Notes: generated by a model from the sequence alone, not told the origin. DNA of 64,000 bases from Streptomonospora nanhaiensis (GCF_026642255.1 NZ_CP113264.1:6014001-6078000), one strand, 5' to 3'; positions 9,352-18,319 are shown, counted from the first letter of the stretch. Program-made: numbers and translations.

Positions 9352-11913
9352 GTGCAGGCAGTACCGAAGCGACGCGGACGGACGATCACCGCCCGTATTC
9401 GCGCAATGGTCATGATCCCCACCACCGCGCTCTTCGCGCTCTGGCTGATCCTCACCATCGCCCTGACCGGCGACGCCGTCGTCCAGCTGATCCGCGCCCG
9501 GGCCACCGAGGACCTGGTGACCCCCGCCGCGGTCGGCCTCGTGGACGTGATGCAGGAGCGGTCCCAGTCGATCGCCTACATCGAGAACCCCGGGGACGAG
9601 CAGCTGACGGGCGACCTCGCCGAGGCCCGCGAACGCACCGACGGCACCATGGGCGTGGTCATCGGGGAGCTGATCGGCTTCGCCGACCTCGCCCCCGGCG
9701 AGGGCGGCCACCACATCCGCATGCTGCACGAGCAGTACGAGGAGATCGGCGCGCTCCGCGAGGCGATCGACTCCGGGGACGCCTCGCGCCAGGACGTCCT
9801 CGACTACTACAACGAACTCGTCCTGCACGGCGCCGACAGCTTCGACAGCCAGGCCCGCAGGGGGATGGCGGGCGACTCGACCAGCCCCTCCTTCACGGCC
9901 GTGTACATGTTCCGGACCGTCGACGTCTTCGCGCGGTCCGACGCCCAGATCGCCCGCGCCTTCGCCTCCGACGAGCTGACCGCGGACGACCAGCGCGAGT
10001 TCACCGAGCTGGTCGGCGCCTACCGGAACCTCCTCGAGGGCAACGGCCACTACCTGGAGGGCGAGGGCCAGGAGGAGCGTCTGCGGGCCGTGCTGGAGGG
10101 CCCCGAGTACGCGCGGCTCCTGGAGATGCAGCAGGAGATCATCGACCGCCGGATCTCGACGGAGACGGTCACCGACCCGGTCACCCTGGTGCCCGGCGAG
10201 GTCGAGGACCTCGCCATGCCCGTGGACCAGGACGCGTGGCGGGCCGACTACGACCACGTCCTGGCCGAGCTCACCGCGCTGGGCGCCGACGAGGCCATGC
10301 ACGCGGCCTCCCTCACCCGGGAGTCCGCCAACCAGGCCGTCCTCCTGGCCGTCGGGGGCAGCCTCGGCGTCGCCGCCGTCATCCTGGGCGCCTTCCTGCT
10401 GGCCCGCCGCTCCTCGCGCGTCCTCACCGAGCGCCTGCTGCGCCTGCGCGACGACTCCAACGACCTCGTCGAGAACCGGCTCCCCGACCTCATGCGCCGC
10501 CTGCACGACGGCGAGCGCGTGGACACCGACACCTCCTTGGCCGACCTCCGCACCACCGACGACGAGATCGGCGACGTCGCCCGGGCGTTCAACGCCGCCC
10601 AGCGCGCCGCCATCGACGAGGCGGTGCAGCAGACCGAGCTGCGCCAGGGCGTCAACCGCGTCTTCCTCAACATCGCGCACCGCAGCCAGACGCTGGTCCA
10701 CCGCCAGCTCCGCCTGCTGGACAAGATGGAGCGCGAGCAGGAGGACCCGGACCAGCTGGCCCAGCTGTTCAAGCTCGACCACCTGGCCACCCGGTCGCGC
10801 CGCAACGCGGAGAACCTGCTCATCCTCGGCGGCGAGGCCCCGGGCCGTACATGGCACCGGCCGATGCCGCTGATCGACGTGCTGCGCGGCGCCATCTCCG
10901 AGTCCGGCGACTACACGCGCGTCAAGCGCGACCGGATCGCCCGCGTCCACCTCAACGGGCCGGCCGTCGCCGACGTCATCCACCTGGTCGCGGAGCTGGT
11001 CGACAACGCCGCCATGTTCTCGCCGCCGCACACGCAGGTGCGCCTGAGCAGCGACGACGTGCCCAACGGGGTGACGATCGAGATCGAGGACCGGGGCCTC
11101 GGCATGACCGAGAGCGAGTTCGCCTCCGCGAACGCGCTCCTGGCCAGCCCGCCCGAGTTCGACGTGATGCGCCTGAACGAGAAGATGCGCCTCGGCCTCT
11201 TCGTCGTCTCGCACCTGGCCCACCGCCACGGCATCAAGGTGCACCTGCGCCCGTCGCCGTACGGGGGCGTGCAGGCGATCGTCCTGCTCCCGCACGAGCT
11301 GATCTCCGGAGACCGCACCCCGCTGCCCTCCTCCGAGTCCTCCGGCGAGGACATCTGGGAGGTGCGGGAGATCATCGACCGCGTCCCCGGCGAGCTGGAG
11401 TCCGCTCCCGTGGGCGCCAAGCCGGTCCTGACCTCGGTCTCCTCCACGGGCGAGGACGCCGCGACGGACCGCGGGGACGGCCCGGACGACGGCGGCCCCG
11501 CGGACGGCGGCATGCCCGACGACCTCCTGGGCCCCGACGGCGGGGACGCCCTCCTCACCGCCCCGCCCGCCGACGACCGCCCGGCCCTCCCGACCCGCAG
11601 GAAGAACATCAGCGCGGTCCCCGCCCCCGGCGCCGCCCCCGCCGACGCCCCGGAGACCGCCGTCGAGGCCGGCGGAGGACGGCCCCCGCTGCCCAAGCGG
11701 CGCCCCCAGGAGAACCTGGCACCGCAGCTGGCGACCGACCCCGGGACCGACATCCGGACCGGGCCCGCCTCCGGCGCCTCCCCCGGTGAGGCCCCCGACA
11801 GCGGGGAGCGACTGGCGCGTCTGCGCCGGAACATGTCCGCGTTCCAGAAGGGGACGGACCGCGGACGGCGCGATGGCAAGCAGCAGACCAACGACACCGA
11901 CAAGGACGCCTAA
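9352..11913 (+). CDS. cvnA: Conservon sensor histidine kinase-like protein CvnA
   Basis: First gene of a conservon. The 853-aa protein has a membrane helix at about residues 17-38, an extracytoplasmic NIT (nitrate/nitrite-sensor-like) domain of about 290 residues, a second helix at about 330-352, a HAMP-like linker and a histidine-kinase ATPase domain. That domain shows the N-box ELVDNAAMFSPP, the G1 box EDRGLGMT and the G2 segment LGLFVVSHLAHRHG. The C-terminal 190 residues are disordered, with repeated LPTRRKN/LPKRRPQ/RLRRNMS motifs typical of CvnA proteins. GTG 9352 follows AGGAG by 5 nt; the frame is open for 1.5 kb upstream only through GC bias. In Streptomyces the Cvn proteins form a membrane complex likened to G-protein-coupled receptors. 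Confidence 0.9.
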   Translation: MQAVPKRRGRTITARIRAMVMIPTTALFALWLILTIALTGDAVVQLIRARATEDLVTPAAVGLVDVMQERSQSIAYIENPGDEQLTGDLAEARERTDGTMGVVIGELIGFADLAPGEGGHHIRMLHEQYEEIGALREAIDSGDASRQDVLDYYNELVLHGADSFDSQARRGMAGDSTSPSFTAVYMFRTVDVFARSDAQIARAFASDELTADDQREFTELVGAYRNLLEGNGHYLEGEGQEERLRAVLEGPEYARLLEMQQEIIDRRISTETVTDPVTLVPGEVEDLAMPVDQDAWRADYDHVLAELTALGADEAMHAASLTRESANQAVLLAVGGSLGVAAVILGAFLLARRSSRVLTERLLRLRDDSNDLVENRLPDLMRRLHDGERVDTDTSLADLRTTDDEIGDVARAFNAAQRAAIDEAVQQTELRQGVNRVFLNIAHRSQTLVHRQLRLLDKMEREQEDPDQLAQLFKLDHLATRSRRNAENLLILGGEAPGRTWHRPMPLIDVLRGAISESGDYTRVKRDRIARVHLNGPAVADVIHLVAELVDNAAMFSPPHTQVRLSSDDVPNGVTIEIEDRGLGMTESEFASANALLASPPEFDVMRLNEKMRLGLFVVSHLAHRHGIKVHLRPSPYGGVQAIVLLPHELISGDRTPLPSSESSGEDIWEVREIIDRVPGELESAPVGAKPVLTSVSSTGEDAATDRGDGPDDGGPADGGMPDDLLGPDGGDALLTAPPADDRPALPTRRKNISAVPAPGAAPADAPETAVEAGGGRPPLPKRRPQENLAPQLATDPGTDIRTGPASGASPGEAPDSGERLARLRRNMSAFQKGTDRGRRDGKQQTNDTDKDA

Positions 11914-11915
11914 CC

Positions 11916-12371
11916 GTGACGAGTACTCCCGAAGGCGCCGCGCACGACAACGGAAACGGCGCTGCCAAGAAGGACATCGACTGGCTGCTCGACGAGCTGC
12001 TCGACCGCGCCGTCGGCTCCCGGCACGCGATCGTGCTGTCCGCGGACGGCCTCCTGATCGGACGCTCCCACGACCTGGTCAAGGAGGACGCCGAGCACCT
12101 GTCCGCGGTGGCCTCCGCGTTCCAGAGCCTGGCCCGCGGCACCGGCCGCCACTTCGGCGGCGGCGAGGTCCTCCAGACCGTGGTCGAGATGGAGAGCGCC
12201 TACCTGTTCGTCACCGGCGCGGGCCGCGGGGCGTGCCTGGCGGTGCTCGCCGACGAGAGCGCCGACGTCGGGCTCATCGCCTACGAGATGAACGTCCTGG
12301 TCGAGCAGGTGGGACGGTATCTGGACGCCGCCCCCAGGCACGAGGGCGCCTCCGGGGAAGCCACGCGATAG
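11916..12371 (+). CDS. cvnB: Roadblock/LC7 domain protein CvnB
   Basis: 151-aa roadblock/LC7 protein, second component of the conservon. The core runs from DIDWLLDELLDRAVGSRHAIVLSADGLLIG through YLFVTGAGRGACLAVLADESADVGLIAYEM, the family's alternating helix-sheet pattern. It starts 2 nt after the cvnA stop at GTG 11916, so it is translationally coupled. Roadblock proteins bind and regulate small GTPases; the expected partner is CvnD, two genes downstream. Confidence 0.92.
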   Translation: MTSTPEGAAHDNGNGAAKKDIDWLLDELLDRAVGSRHAIVLSADGLLIGRSHDLVKEDAEHLSAVASAFQSLARGTGRHFGGGEVLQTVVEMESAYLFVTGAGRGACLAVLADESADVGLIAYEMNVLVEQVGRYLDAAPRHEGASGEATR

Positions 12372-12380
12372 GGGACGGCC

Positions 12381-12866
12381 ATGCAAGCGCACAACGAGAT
12401 CCCGCACGGCGGGATACCGCAGGGCCTGCCGGGACGCGACGCGGTCGGCGGGTACGGCGCGGGTTCGCCCGGGAGCCCCGGCCCCGCGGCCACCCCGGCG
12501 GGGCCCGGGGCGCCCGGCCACCAGGACGCCGGTCCGCTCGTCCGCCCGTACGTGATCGCGCAGGGCCGCGAGCACGCGGACACCGTGCGGCTGGACATGA
12601 TCAGCGTGGTGATCGCGGCCAAGCGGGCCGAGGTCGACGAGATGGCCCTGGAACCGGAGCAGCTCCGGATCCTGGAGCTGTGCCGCCGGCCGCAGTCGGT
12701 CGCCGAGGTGTCCGCGCACCTGGACATCCCGGTGGCCGTGGTCAAGGTTCTGCTGAGCGACCTCCTCAACCGCGGCCTCGCGTTGGCCCGTGCCCCCTAC
12801 ACAGCTAAGAGCCCGGTGAGCCGGGACGTACTCCAGGCGGTTCTCGATGGCATCCAGCGACTCTGA
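12381..12866 (+). CDS. cvnC: DUF742 protein CvnC
   Basis: 161-aa DUF742 protein, third conservon gene. The first 50 residues are Gly/Pro-rich and disordered. The DUF742 core (LVRPYVIAQGRE ... LEPEQLRILELCRRPQSVAEVSAHLDIPVAVVKVLLSDLLNRGL) ends in a winged-helix-like segment. The start is ATG 12381 with GGGGA upstream. Its 3' end overlaps cvnD by 20 nt. In other conservons it is thought to bridge kinase and GTPase; its exact role is unknown. Confidence 0.9.
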   Translation: MQAHNEIPHGGIPQGLPGRDAVGGYGAGSPGSPGPAATPAGPGAPGHQDAGPLVRPYVIAQGREHADTVRLDMISVVIAAKRAEVDEMALEPEQLRILELCRRPQSVAEVSAHLDIPVAVVKVLLSDLLNRGLALARAPYTAKSPVSRDVLQAVLDGIQRL

Positions 12867-13428
12867 CGACACGCAGACGATCGTTCCCTCCGCGCTGAAG
12901 ATCCTGATCGCCGGAGGTTTCGGCGCCGGAAAGACCACGTTGGTCGGGTCCGTCAGCGAGATCGCCCCGCTGAGCACCGAGGAGGTGATGACCGAGGCCA
13001 GCTACGGGGTCGACGACCTGTCCGGGGTGGAATCGAAGACGACCACCACGGTGGCGCTGGACTTCGGCCGCATCACGATCAGCTCCGCCCTGGTGCTGTA
13101 CCTCTTCGGCACCCCGGGCCAGGAGCGCTTCTGGTTCATGTGGGAGGAGCTGTCGGAGGGCGCGCTGGGGGCCGTCGTCCTCGCCGACACCCGCCGCCTG
13201 GAGACGTGCTTCGCCGCGGTGGACTTCTTCGAGCGCCGCGGCGTGCCGTTCATCGTGGCGGTGAACTGCTTCGACGACTCCCACGCCTACGAGCCGGGCG
13301 AGGTCCGCGACGCGCTGAGCCTCGACCCGGCGATCCCGGTGGTGCTGTGCGACGCCCGCGAGCGGGAGTCGTCCAAACAGGTCCTGCTGACGCTGGTCAA
13401 CCGGGTCGCCGAGCGCATGGCGGCCTGA
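12847..13428 (+). CDS. cvnD: Conservon small GTPase CvnD
   Basis: 193-aa Ras-like GTPase, last conservon gene. The P-loop GGFGAGKTT, the G3 motif FGTPGQERF and a G4-like VNCFD (in place of NKxD) are visible. VNCFD is the usual variant of these prokaryotic MglA/CvnD-like ATP/GTP-binding proteins. The start at 12847 lies inside the end of cvnC, indicating coupled translation. A 15-bp hairpin (13438-13481) follows the stop, so the conservon transcript probably ends here and the oxygenase genes downstream have their own promoter. Confidence 0.92.
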   Translation: MASSDSDDTQTIVPSALKILIAGGFGAGKTTLVGSVSEIAPLSTEEVMTEASYGVDDLSGVESKTTTTVALDFGRITISSALVLYLFGTPGQERFWFMWEELSEGALGAVVLADTRRLETCFAAVDFFERRGVPFIVAVNCFDDSHAYEPGEVRDALSLDPAIPVVLCDARERESSKQVLLTLVNRVAERMAA

Positions 13429-13437
13429 GGCGCGCGG

Positions 13438-13481
13438 ACGCGGAAGGGGCGGGGGGCGGTCGCCCTCCGCCCCTTCCGCGT
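13438..13481 (+). terminator. Terminator hairpin after cvnD
   Basis: Perfect 15-bp inverted repeat (13438-13452 with 13467-13481), 10 nt after the cvnD stop. The 14-nt loop can itself pair as GGGCG/CGCCC. No strong U-run follows, as is usual in high-GC actinobacteria. Confidence 0.7.
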
Positions 13482-13515
13482 ACCGGCGGACGCCGGCACG
13501 GCACTGATCGGGGAA

Positions 13516-13544
13516 CGGTCCGGACACGGTTCGGATCCGGACCG
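13516..13544. promoter_or_regulatory. Dyad upstream of first oxygenase gene
   Basis: Perfect 9-bp arms CGGTCCGGA (13516-13524) and TCCGGACCG (13536-13544) around an 11-nt spacer. It sits between the conservon terminator and the oxygenase array, about 140 bp before the first oxygenase ATG. A candidate operator; the protein bound is unknown. Confidence 0.4.
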
Positions 13545-13682
13545 GCACGGAGGGCACCGGGCCCGGTGTACACACGGGCTCCCCGGGTAAAGTGCGCCCC
13601 GTGGAGCGCCGTCGTGCGCTGCGCACCCGCAGACCATGGACCCGTCTCGGGCGGGCCCGCACGAAGGCGACTGGAGTACTCC

Positions 13683-14696
13683 ATGAAGCGGTTCGAGTGG
13701 CGAGACACGATCCAGGCCCTGGACGCCGAGGCCGACTGCGAGCGCATCGTGCGCATCCTGGGCGCCCACGAGTTCCCGTGGGACTTCGAACAGGCCCTGG
13801 GCCTGGCGCTGTACCGGACCTACGCCGTCCCCAGCATCGGGGAGCTCCTCGCGCACACCCGCGAGTTCACGGAGCGCACCCAGCACCGCTACGACGACAC
13901 CGCCCTCATCCTCAACGACATCATGGAGCACGGGTTCGGCCCGGGGCGCGGCCGGGACGCGCTGCGGCGCATGAACCAGATGCACCGCTCCTACGACATC
14001 GGCAACGACGACTACCGGTACGTGCTCAGCACCTTCGTCGTGATGCCGGTGCGCTGGCTCAACGACTGGGGCTACGGCTGGCGCAGGCTGACCGACCACG
14101 AGATCGCCGCCGGCACCAACTACTACCGCAAGCTCGGCAAACACATGGGGATCAAGGACATCCCCGGGACCTACGAGGAGTTCCGGGACCTCCTCGACTC
14201 CTACGAGCGCGAGCACTTCGCCTACACCGAGGGCGGCCGGGCTGTCTCCGACTCCACGCTCGGCCTGATGGCGGACTTCTACCCCGCCTGGCAGCGCCCC
14301 CTGGTGCGCCCCTTCACCAAGGCCCTCCTGGACGACCGGCTGATCAAGGCCTTCGGCTACCCGGAGCCGTCGGCCGCGTGGCGCCGGCTCGGCTCGGGCG
14401 CGCTGAAACTGCGGGCACGCGTGGTGCGGCTGATGCCGCCGCGCGAGAAGCCGCGCTGGGCCCGGGAGAGCGCGAACGTCCGCAGCTACCCGGAAGGCTA
14501 CGAGCCCTCCCGGATCGGCACCTTCCCCCAGGGGTGCCCGGTCCCGCACGGCATGCTCACCCGGGAGGTGGCCCCCACCGGGGCACGGGTCCCGGCGCCC
14601 GACCAGGCGGTCGCCCCGGCGGGCTCCGCCCCCGGAGCCGTCGACGGACCGGAGGCCCCCGGCCCCGCCGGGGCCGCGGGAACCCCCGGGCAGTAG
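13683..14696 (+). CDS. MpaB/DUF2236 family oxygenase, copy 1
   Basis: 337-aa protein of the oxygenase MpaB family (DUF2236), related to the fungal MpaB oxygenase and latex-clearing proteins, which are heme-dependent. Family blocks are MNQMHRSYDIGNDDYRYVLS, FVVMPVRWLN, YYRKLGKHMGIKDIP, YEEFRDLLDSYEREHFAYT and the C-terminal SYPEGY...IGTFPQGCPV motif. The substrate is unknown. ATG 13683 has GGAG 5 nt upstream. From 14143 onward its sequence is identical to copy 2. The last 50 residues are a Pro/Ala/Gly-rich tail. Its position after a conservon is notable because other conservons are often followed by oxidative enzymes such as P450s. Confidence 0.8.
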   Translation: MKRFEWRDTIQALDAEADCERIVRILGAHEFPWDFEQALGLALYRTYAVPSIGELLAHTREFTERTQHRYDDTALILNDIMEHGFGPGRGRDALRRMNQMHRSYDIGNDDYRYVLSTFVVMPVRWLNDWGYGWRRLTDHEIAAGTNYYRKLGKHMGIKDIPGTYEEFRDLLDSYEREHFAYTEGGRAVSDSTLGLMADFYPAWQRPLVRPFTKALLDDRLIKAFGYPEPSAAWRRLGSGALKLRARVVRLMPPREKPRWARESANVRSYPEGYEPSRIGTFPQGCPVPHGMLTREVAPTGARVPAPDQAVAPAGSAPGAVDGPEAPGPAGAAGTPGQ

Positions 14697-15314
14697 CCGT
14701 CCGGGAGTGCACCCGCCCGTCCGCGCGCCCCCTCGCGCCCCAGGCCGCCGCCCCGCCCCCCGCCCCCTCCCGAAGGAACCTCCCTTGAAACGTTTCGACT
14801 TCCGCGACGAGATCCACCGCCTGGACGCCGAGGCCGACTGCGTGCGCATCATGCAGATCCTCAACTCCCACGAGTTCCCGTGGGACATGGGACGCGCCCT
14901 GGGGATCGCCCTGTACCGCACCTACGCCGTCCCCAGCATCGGCGGGCTGCTCGGCAGGACGAACGAGTTCACCGGCAGCACCCAGAAGCGCTACGACGAC
15001 ACCGCGCTCATCCTCGGCAACATGATGCGGCACGGGTTCGGCCCCGGGAAGGGACGCGACTCCCTGCGCCGGATGAACCAGATGCACCGCTCCTACGACA
15101 TCGGCAACGACGACTACCGGTACGTGCTCAGCACCTTCGTCGTGATGCCCGTGCGCTGGCTCAACGACTACGGCTACGGCTGGCGCAGGCTGTCGGACCA
15201 CGAGGTCTCCGCGATCACGCACTACTACCGCAGGCTCGGCAAGTACATGGGGATCAAGGACATCCCCGGGACCTACGAGGAGTTCCGGGACCTCCTCGAC
15301 TCCTACGAGCGCGA
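14143..15314 (+). repeat. Direct repeat, first unit (1172 bp)
   Basis: I find 14143-15314 identical to 15245-16416 at an offset of 1102 bp. It spans the 3' half of oxygenase copy 1, the 88-bp spacer and the 5' half of copy 2. The 70 bp at 14143-14212 recur at 15245-15314 and 16347-16416, so the two units overlap by one shared tract. This is the footprint of unequal crossing-over. Confidence 0.9.
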
Positions 15315-15798
15315 GCACTTCGCCTACACCGAGGGCGGCCGGGCTGTCTCCGACTCCACGCTCGGCCTGATGGCGGACTTCTACCCCGCCTGGCAGCGCC
15401 CCCTGGTGCGCCCCTTCACCAAGGCCCTCCTGGACGACCGGCTGATCAAGGCCTTCGGCTACCCGGAGCCGTCGGCCGCGTGGCGCCGGCTCGGCTCGGG
15501 CGCGCTGAAACTGCGGGCACGCGTGGTGCGGCTGATGCCGCCGCGCGAGAAGCCGCGCTGGGCCCGGGAGAGCGCGAACGTCCGCAGCTACCCGGAAGGC
15601 TACGAGCCCTCCCGGATCGGCACCTTCCCCCAGGGGTGCCCGGTCCCGCACGGCATGCTCACCCGGGAGGTGGCCCCCACCGGGGCACGGGTCCCGGCGC
15701 CCGACCAGGCGGTCGCCCCGGCGGGCTCCGCCCCCGGAGCCGTCGACGGACCGGAGGCCCCCGGCCCCGCCGGGGCCGCGGGAACCCCCGGGCAGTAG
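14785..15798 (+). CDS. MpaB/DUF2236 family oxygenase, chimeric copy 2
   Basis: 337-aa oxygenase whose 5' part (through 15314) is identical to the 5' part of copy 3 and whose 3' part (from 15245) is identical to that of copy 1; the join lies within 70 bp common to all three. All DUF2236 blocks remain intact, so it is probably functional with mixed specificity (inference). TTG 14785 follows GAAGGA by 7 nt, and the same start context precedes copy 3. The earlier in-frame GTG 14707 would add a Pro/Arg-rich stretch unlike copy 1 and is not preferred. Confidence 0.82.
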   Translation: MKRFDFRDEIHRLDAEADCVRIMQILNSHEFPWDMGRALGIALYRTYAVPSIGGLLGRTNEFTGSTQKRYDDTALILGNMMRHGFGPGKGRDSLRRMNQMHRSYDIGNDDYRYVLSTFVVMPVRWLNDYGYGWRRLSDHEVSAITHYYRRLGKYMGIKDIPGTYEEFRDLLDSYEREHFAYTEGGRAVSDSTLGLMADFYPAWQRPLVRPFTKALLDDRLIKAFGYPEPSAAWRRLGSGALKLRARVVRLMPPREKPRWARESANVRSYPEGYEPSRIGTFPQGCPVPHGMLTREVAPTGARVPAPDQAVAPAGSAPGAVDGPEAPGPAGAAGTPGQ

Positions 15799-16416
15799 CC
15801 GTCCGGGAGTGCACCCGCCCGTCCGCGCGCCCCCTCGCGCCCCAGGCCGCCGCCCCGCCCCCCGCCCCCTCCCGAAGGAACCTCCCTTGAAACGTTTCGA
15901 CTTCCGCGACGAGATCCACCGCCTGGACGCCGAGGCCGACTGCGTGCGCATCATGCAGATCCTCAACTCCCACGAGTTCCCGTGGGACATGGGACGCGCC
16001 CTGGGGATCGCCCTGTACCGCACCTACGCCGTCCCCAGCATCGGCGGGCTGCTCGGCAGGACGAACGAGTTCACCGGCAGCACCCAGAAGCGCTACGACG
16101 ACACCGCGCTCATCCTCGGCAACATGATGCGGCACGGGTTCGGCCCCGGGAAGGGACGCGACTCCCTGCGCCGGATGAACCAGATGCACCGCTCCTACGA
16201 CATCGGCAACGACGACTACCGGTACGTGCTCAGCACCTTCGTCGTGATGCCCGTGCGCTGGCTCAACGACTACGGCTACGGCTGGCGCAGGCTGTCGGAC
16301 CACGAGGTCTCCGCGATCACGCACTACTACCGCAGGCTCGGCAAGTACATGGGGATCAAGGACATCCCCGGGACCTACGAGGAGTTCCGGGACCTCCTCG
16401 ACTCCTACGAGCGCGA
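15245..16416 (+). repeat. Direct repeat, second unit (1172 bp)
   Basis: Second copy of the unit described at 14143. It covers the 3' half of the chimeric oxygenase, the spacer and the 5' half of copy 3. Identity ends at 16417, where copy 3 has A against G at 15315. Confidence 0.9.
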
Positions 16417-16867
16417 ACACTTCGCCTACACCGACGCCGGGCGCGCCGTCTCCGACTCCACCCTCGACCTGATGGTGACGTTCTACCCGCCGCGCGTGGC
16501 CGGCCTGGCGCGCAGGTTCTCGATGGCGATCCTGGACGACTCGCTCATCGAGGCCTTCCGGTACGAGCCGCCGAGCCGGGCCTGGCGCAGGTCGGCCGAC
16601 CTGGCGCTGAAGCTCCGCGCCAAGGTCGTGCGCCGCATGAGGCCGCGCGAGGAGCCGCTGTGGGCGGACATGAACCCCAACATCCGCAGCTACCCCGAGG
16701 GGTACGACGTCGACCGCATCGGCACGTTCCCGGCCGGGTGCCCGGTGGCGCACGACGTGGACCCGGTCGGCCACGCCGAGCTGTACGGCGGGGACGGCGG
16801 GGCGGCCGGCGGCGGGACCGCCTCCGGGCAGGGCCCGGCGCCCGCCTCCGCGGAAGGACGCGCGTGA
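15887..16867 (+). CDS. MpaB/DUF2236 family oxygenase, copy 3
   Basis: 326-aa oxygenase of the same family. Its first 176 residues are identical to copy 2. The C-terminal part diverges (YTDAGRAVSDSTLDLMVTFYPP...) yet keeps the SYPEGY...IGTFPAGCPV end motif. TTG 15887 with GAAGGA upstream is the likely start. Its stop overlaps the transporter start by GTGA at 16864, so array and transporter are co-transcribed. Copy 3 and copy 1 are presumably the two original paralogues. Confidence 0.82.
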   Translation: MKRFDFRDEIHRLDAEADCVRIMQILNSHEFPWDMGRALGIALYRTYAVPSIGGLLGRTNEFTGSTQKRYDDTALILGNMMRHGFGPGKGRDSLRRMNQMHRSYDIGNDDYRYVLSTFVVMPVRWLNDYGYGWRRLSDHEVSAITHYYRRLGKYMGIKDIPGTYEEFRDLLDSYEREHFAYTDAGRAVSDSTLDLMVTFYPPRVAGLARRFSMAILDDSLIEAFRYEPPSRAWRRSADLALKLRAKVVRRMRPREEPLWADMNPNIRSYPEGYDVDRIGTFPAGCPVAHDVDPVGHAELYGGDGGAAGGGTASGQGPAPASAEGRA

Positions 16868-18270
16868 CCACGGCCGTCGGCCCCGCCCCCGGCGCCGCGC
16901 CCGCCGGGGGGACCGGGGCGCTGCCCCGCTCGGTGCACGCCTGGTACGGCAGCGGCGCCGTGGCCACAGGCATCTTCAACACGGTCCCGGGGCTGCTGCT
17001 GCTCATCTACCTGACCGACACGCTCGCGGTGGGCCCCGCCCTGGCGGGGCTGGTGGTCCTCCTGCCCAAACTGGTCGACCTCCTGGTCAGCCCGTACATC
17101 GGTATCCGGTCGGACAGGACCCGCTCCTCCTGGGGGCCGCGCCGCCCCTGGATGCTGGCGGGCGCGCTGACCCTGCCCGTGCTGTTCGGCGCCATGTTCG
17201 CCGGCCCTCCCCTGGAGGGGAACGCCGCCGCCCTGTACGTGGCGGTCGTGTTCGTGGCCGCGGCCCTGGCGTCCTCCGTGTTCCAGGTCCCGCACGCCGC
17301 CCTGCCCGGGGAGATCACCTCCGACTACCACGAGCGGTCCACGTTCAACACGTGGCGGACCGCGTTCGTGGGGCTCGCGCTGATGCTCGGCGGAGCGCTG
17401 GCGCCGGTCCTCCAGTCGGCCCCCGGCGACGAGGTGGCCGGGTACCGGCTCATGGGCCTGGTCATGGGGGCCGTGGTGCTGGTGTCGATGCTCGGCGCCG
17501 TGATCGGCACCCGGAGGGCGCCGCGGACGGTCTTCCCGCACCGCACCGAGGGCCTCCCGGCCCAGCTGCGCGCGGCGTTCGCGCACCGGCACTTCCGCGT
17601 GCTCTTCCCCGCCAACCTGCTGATGGCGGCGGCGGGCGGCACCATGGTCGCCGGGGTTCCGTACGTGACGGCCAACGTCATGGGCGAGCCGCGCTACACG
17701 AGCGTCCTGATGGTGTGCGTCCTGGTGCCGCTGATCGCGTCGGCGCCGCTGTGGAAGCGGCTGTCCGTGCGCGTGGACAAGCGCCGTGCCGCGGGGCTCG
17801 CGGCGGCGGTGTTCTCCCTGGGCGGCCTCGGACTGCTGCTCATCCCGGTCTGGGGCCTCCCCGGCGCGGTCCTCTCCTCCGTGCTGGTGGGCGTGGGCCT
17901 GTCCGGCACGACCCTGCTGCCGTGGTCGATGCTGGCCGACTGCATGGCGGACACGCACGGCTCGGGGCGGCGCCAGAGCGGTGTGCTGTCGGGCGTGTGG
18001 ACCTCGGGGGAGGCGATGGCGCAGGCGGTCGGGACGGGCCTCCTGTCGCTGTCCCTGGCGCTGAGCGGCTACGTGGAGTCGGGCGCGGGCGAGGCCGTGC
18101 GCCAGAGCGACGAGGCGCTGCGCGGCATGCTGGTCGGCAGCACCCTGGTGCCCGCCGCGGTCATGCTGTGCTGCCTGGTCCCCCTGGCGTTCTACCGGCT
18201 GACCGCCGACGGGCTCCGGTCGGAACCGGGGGACGCCCGGTCCGACCCGCCGGCCCCCTCCGGCCCCTGA
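16864..18270 (+). CDS. MFS/GPH-type cation symporter family transporter
   Basis: 468-aa membrane transporter with about 12 helices. The loop motif SDRTRSSWGPRRPWM after the second helix pair identifies the glycoside-pentoside-hexuronide:cation symporter branch (MelB-like) of the major facilitator superfamily. The substrate cannot be predicted; in this operon it may move a substrate or product of the oxygenases. GTG 16864 overlaps the preceding stop by 4 nt and is preceded by GGAAGGA. The transcript ends at the hairpin 18278-18306. Confidence 0.85.
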   Translation: MTTAVGPAPGAAPAGGTGALPRSVHAWYGSGAVATGIFNTVPGLLLLIYLTDTLAVGPALAGLVVLLPKLVDLLVSPYIGIRSDRTRSSWGPRRPWMLAGALTLPVLFGAMFAGPPLEGNAAALYVAVVFVAAALASSVFQVPHAALPGEITSDYHERSTFNTWRTAFVGLALMLGGALAPVLQSAPGDEVAGYRLMGLVMGAVVLVSMLGAVIGTRRAPRTVFPHRTEGLPAQLRAAFAHRHFRVLFPANLLMAAAGGTMVAGVPYVTANVMGEPRYTSVLMVCVLVPLIASAPLWKRLSVRVDKRRAAGLAAAVFSLGGLGLLLIPVWGLPGAVLSSVLVGVGLSGTTLLPWSMLADCMADTHGSGRRQSGVLSGVWTSGEAMAQAVGTGLLSLSLALSGYVESGAGEAVRQSDEALRGMLVGSTLVPAAVMLCCLVPLAFYRLTADGLRSEPGDARSDPPAPSGP

Positions 18271-18277
18271 CCCGGGT

Positions 18278-18306
18278 GCGCTCCCGGCCTTCCCCGCCGG
18301 GAGCGC
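18278..18306. terminator. Bidirectional terminator hairpin
   Basis: Perfect 11-bp stem GCGCTCCCGGC/GCCGGGAGCGC with a 7-nt loop, between the convergent transporter and dprE2 stops. It can serve both strands. Confidence 0.65.
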
Positions 18307-18319
18307 GCCTCCCCCCGGC

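Noticed and set aside
14143..16416. Insertion sequence or transposon as the cause of the long direct repeats
   Set aside because: The repeated DNA is host oxygenase coding sequence with no transposase or terminal inverted repeats. Unequal crossing-over explains it fully.
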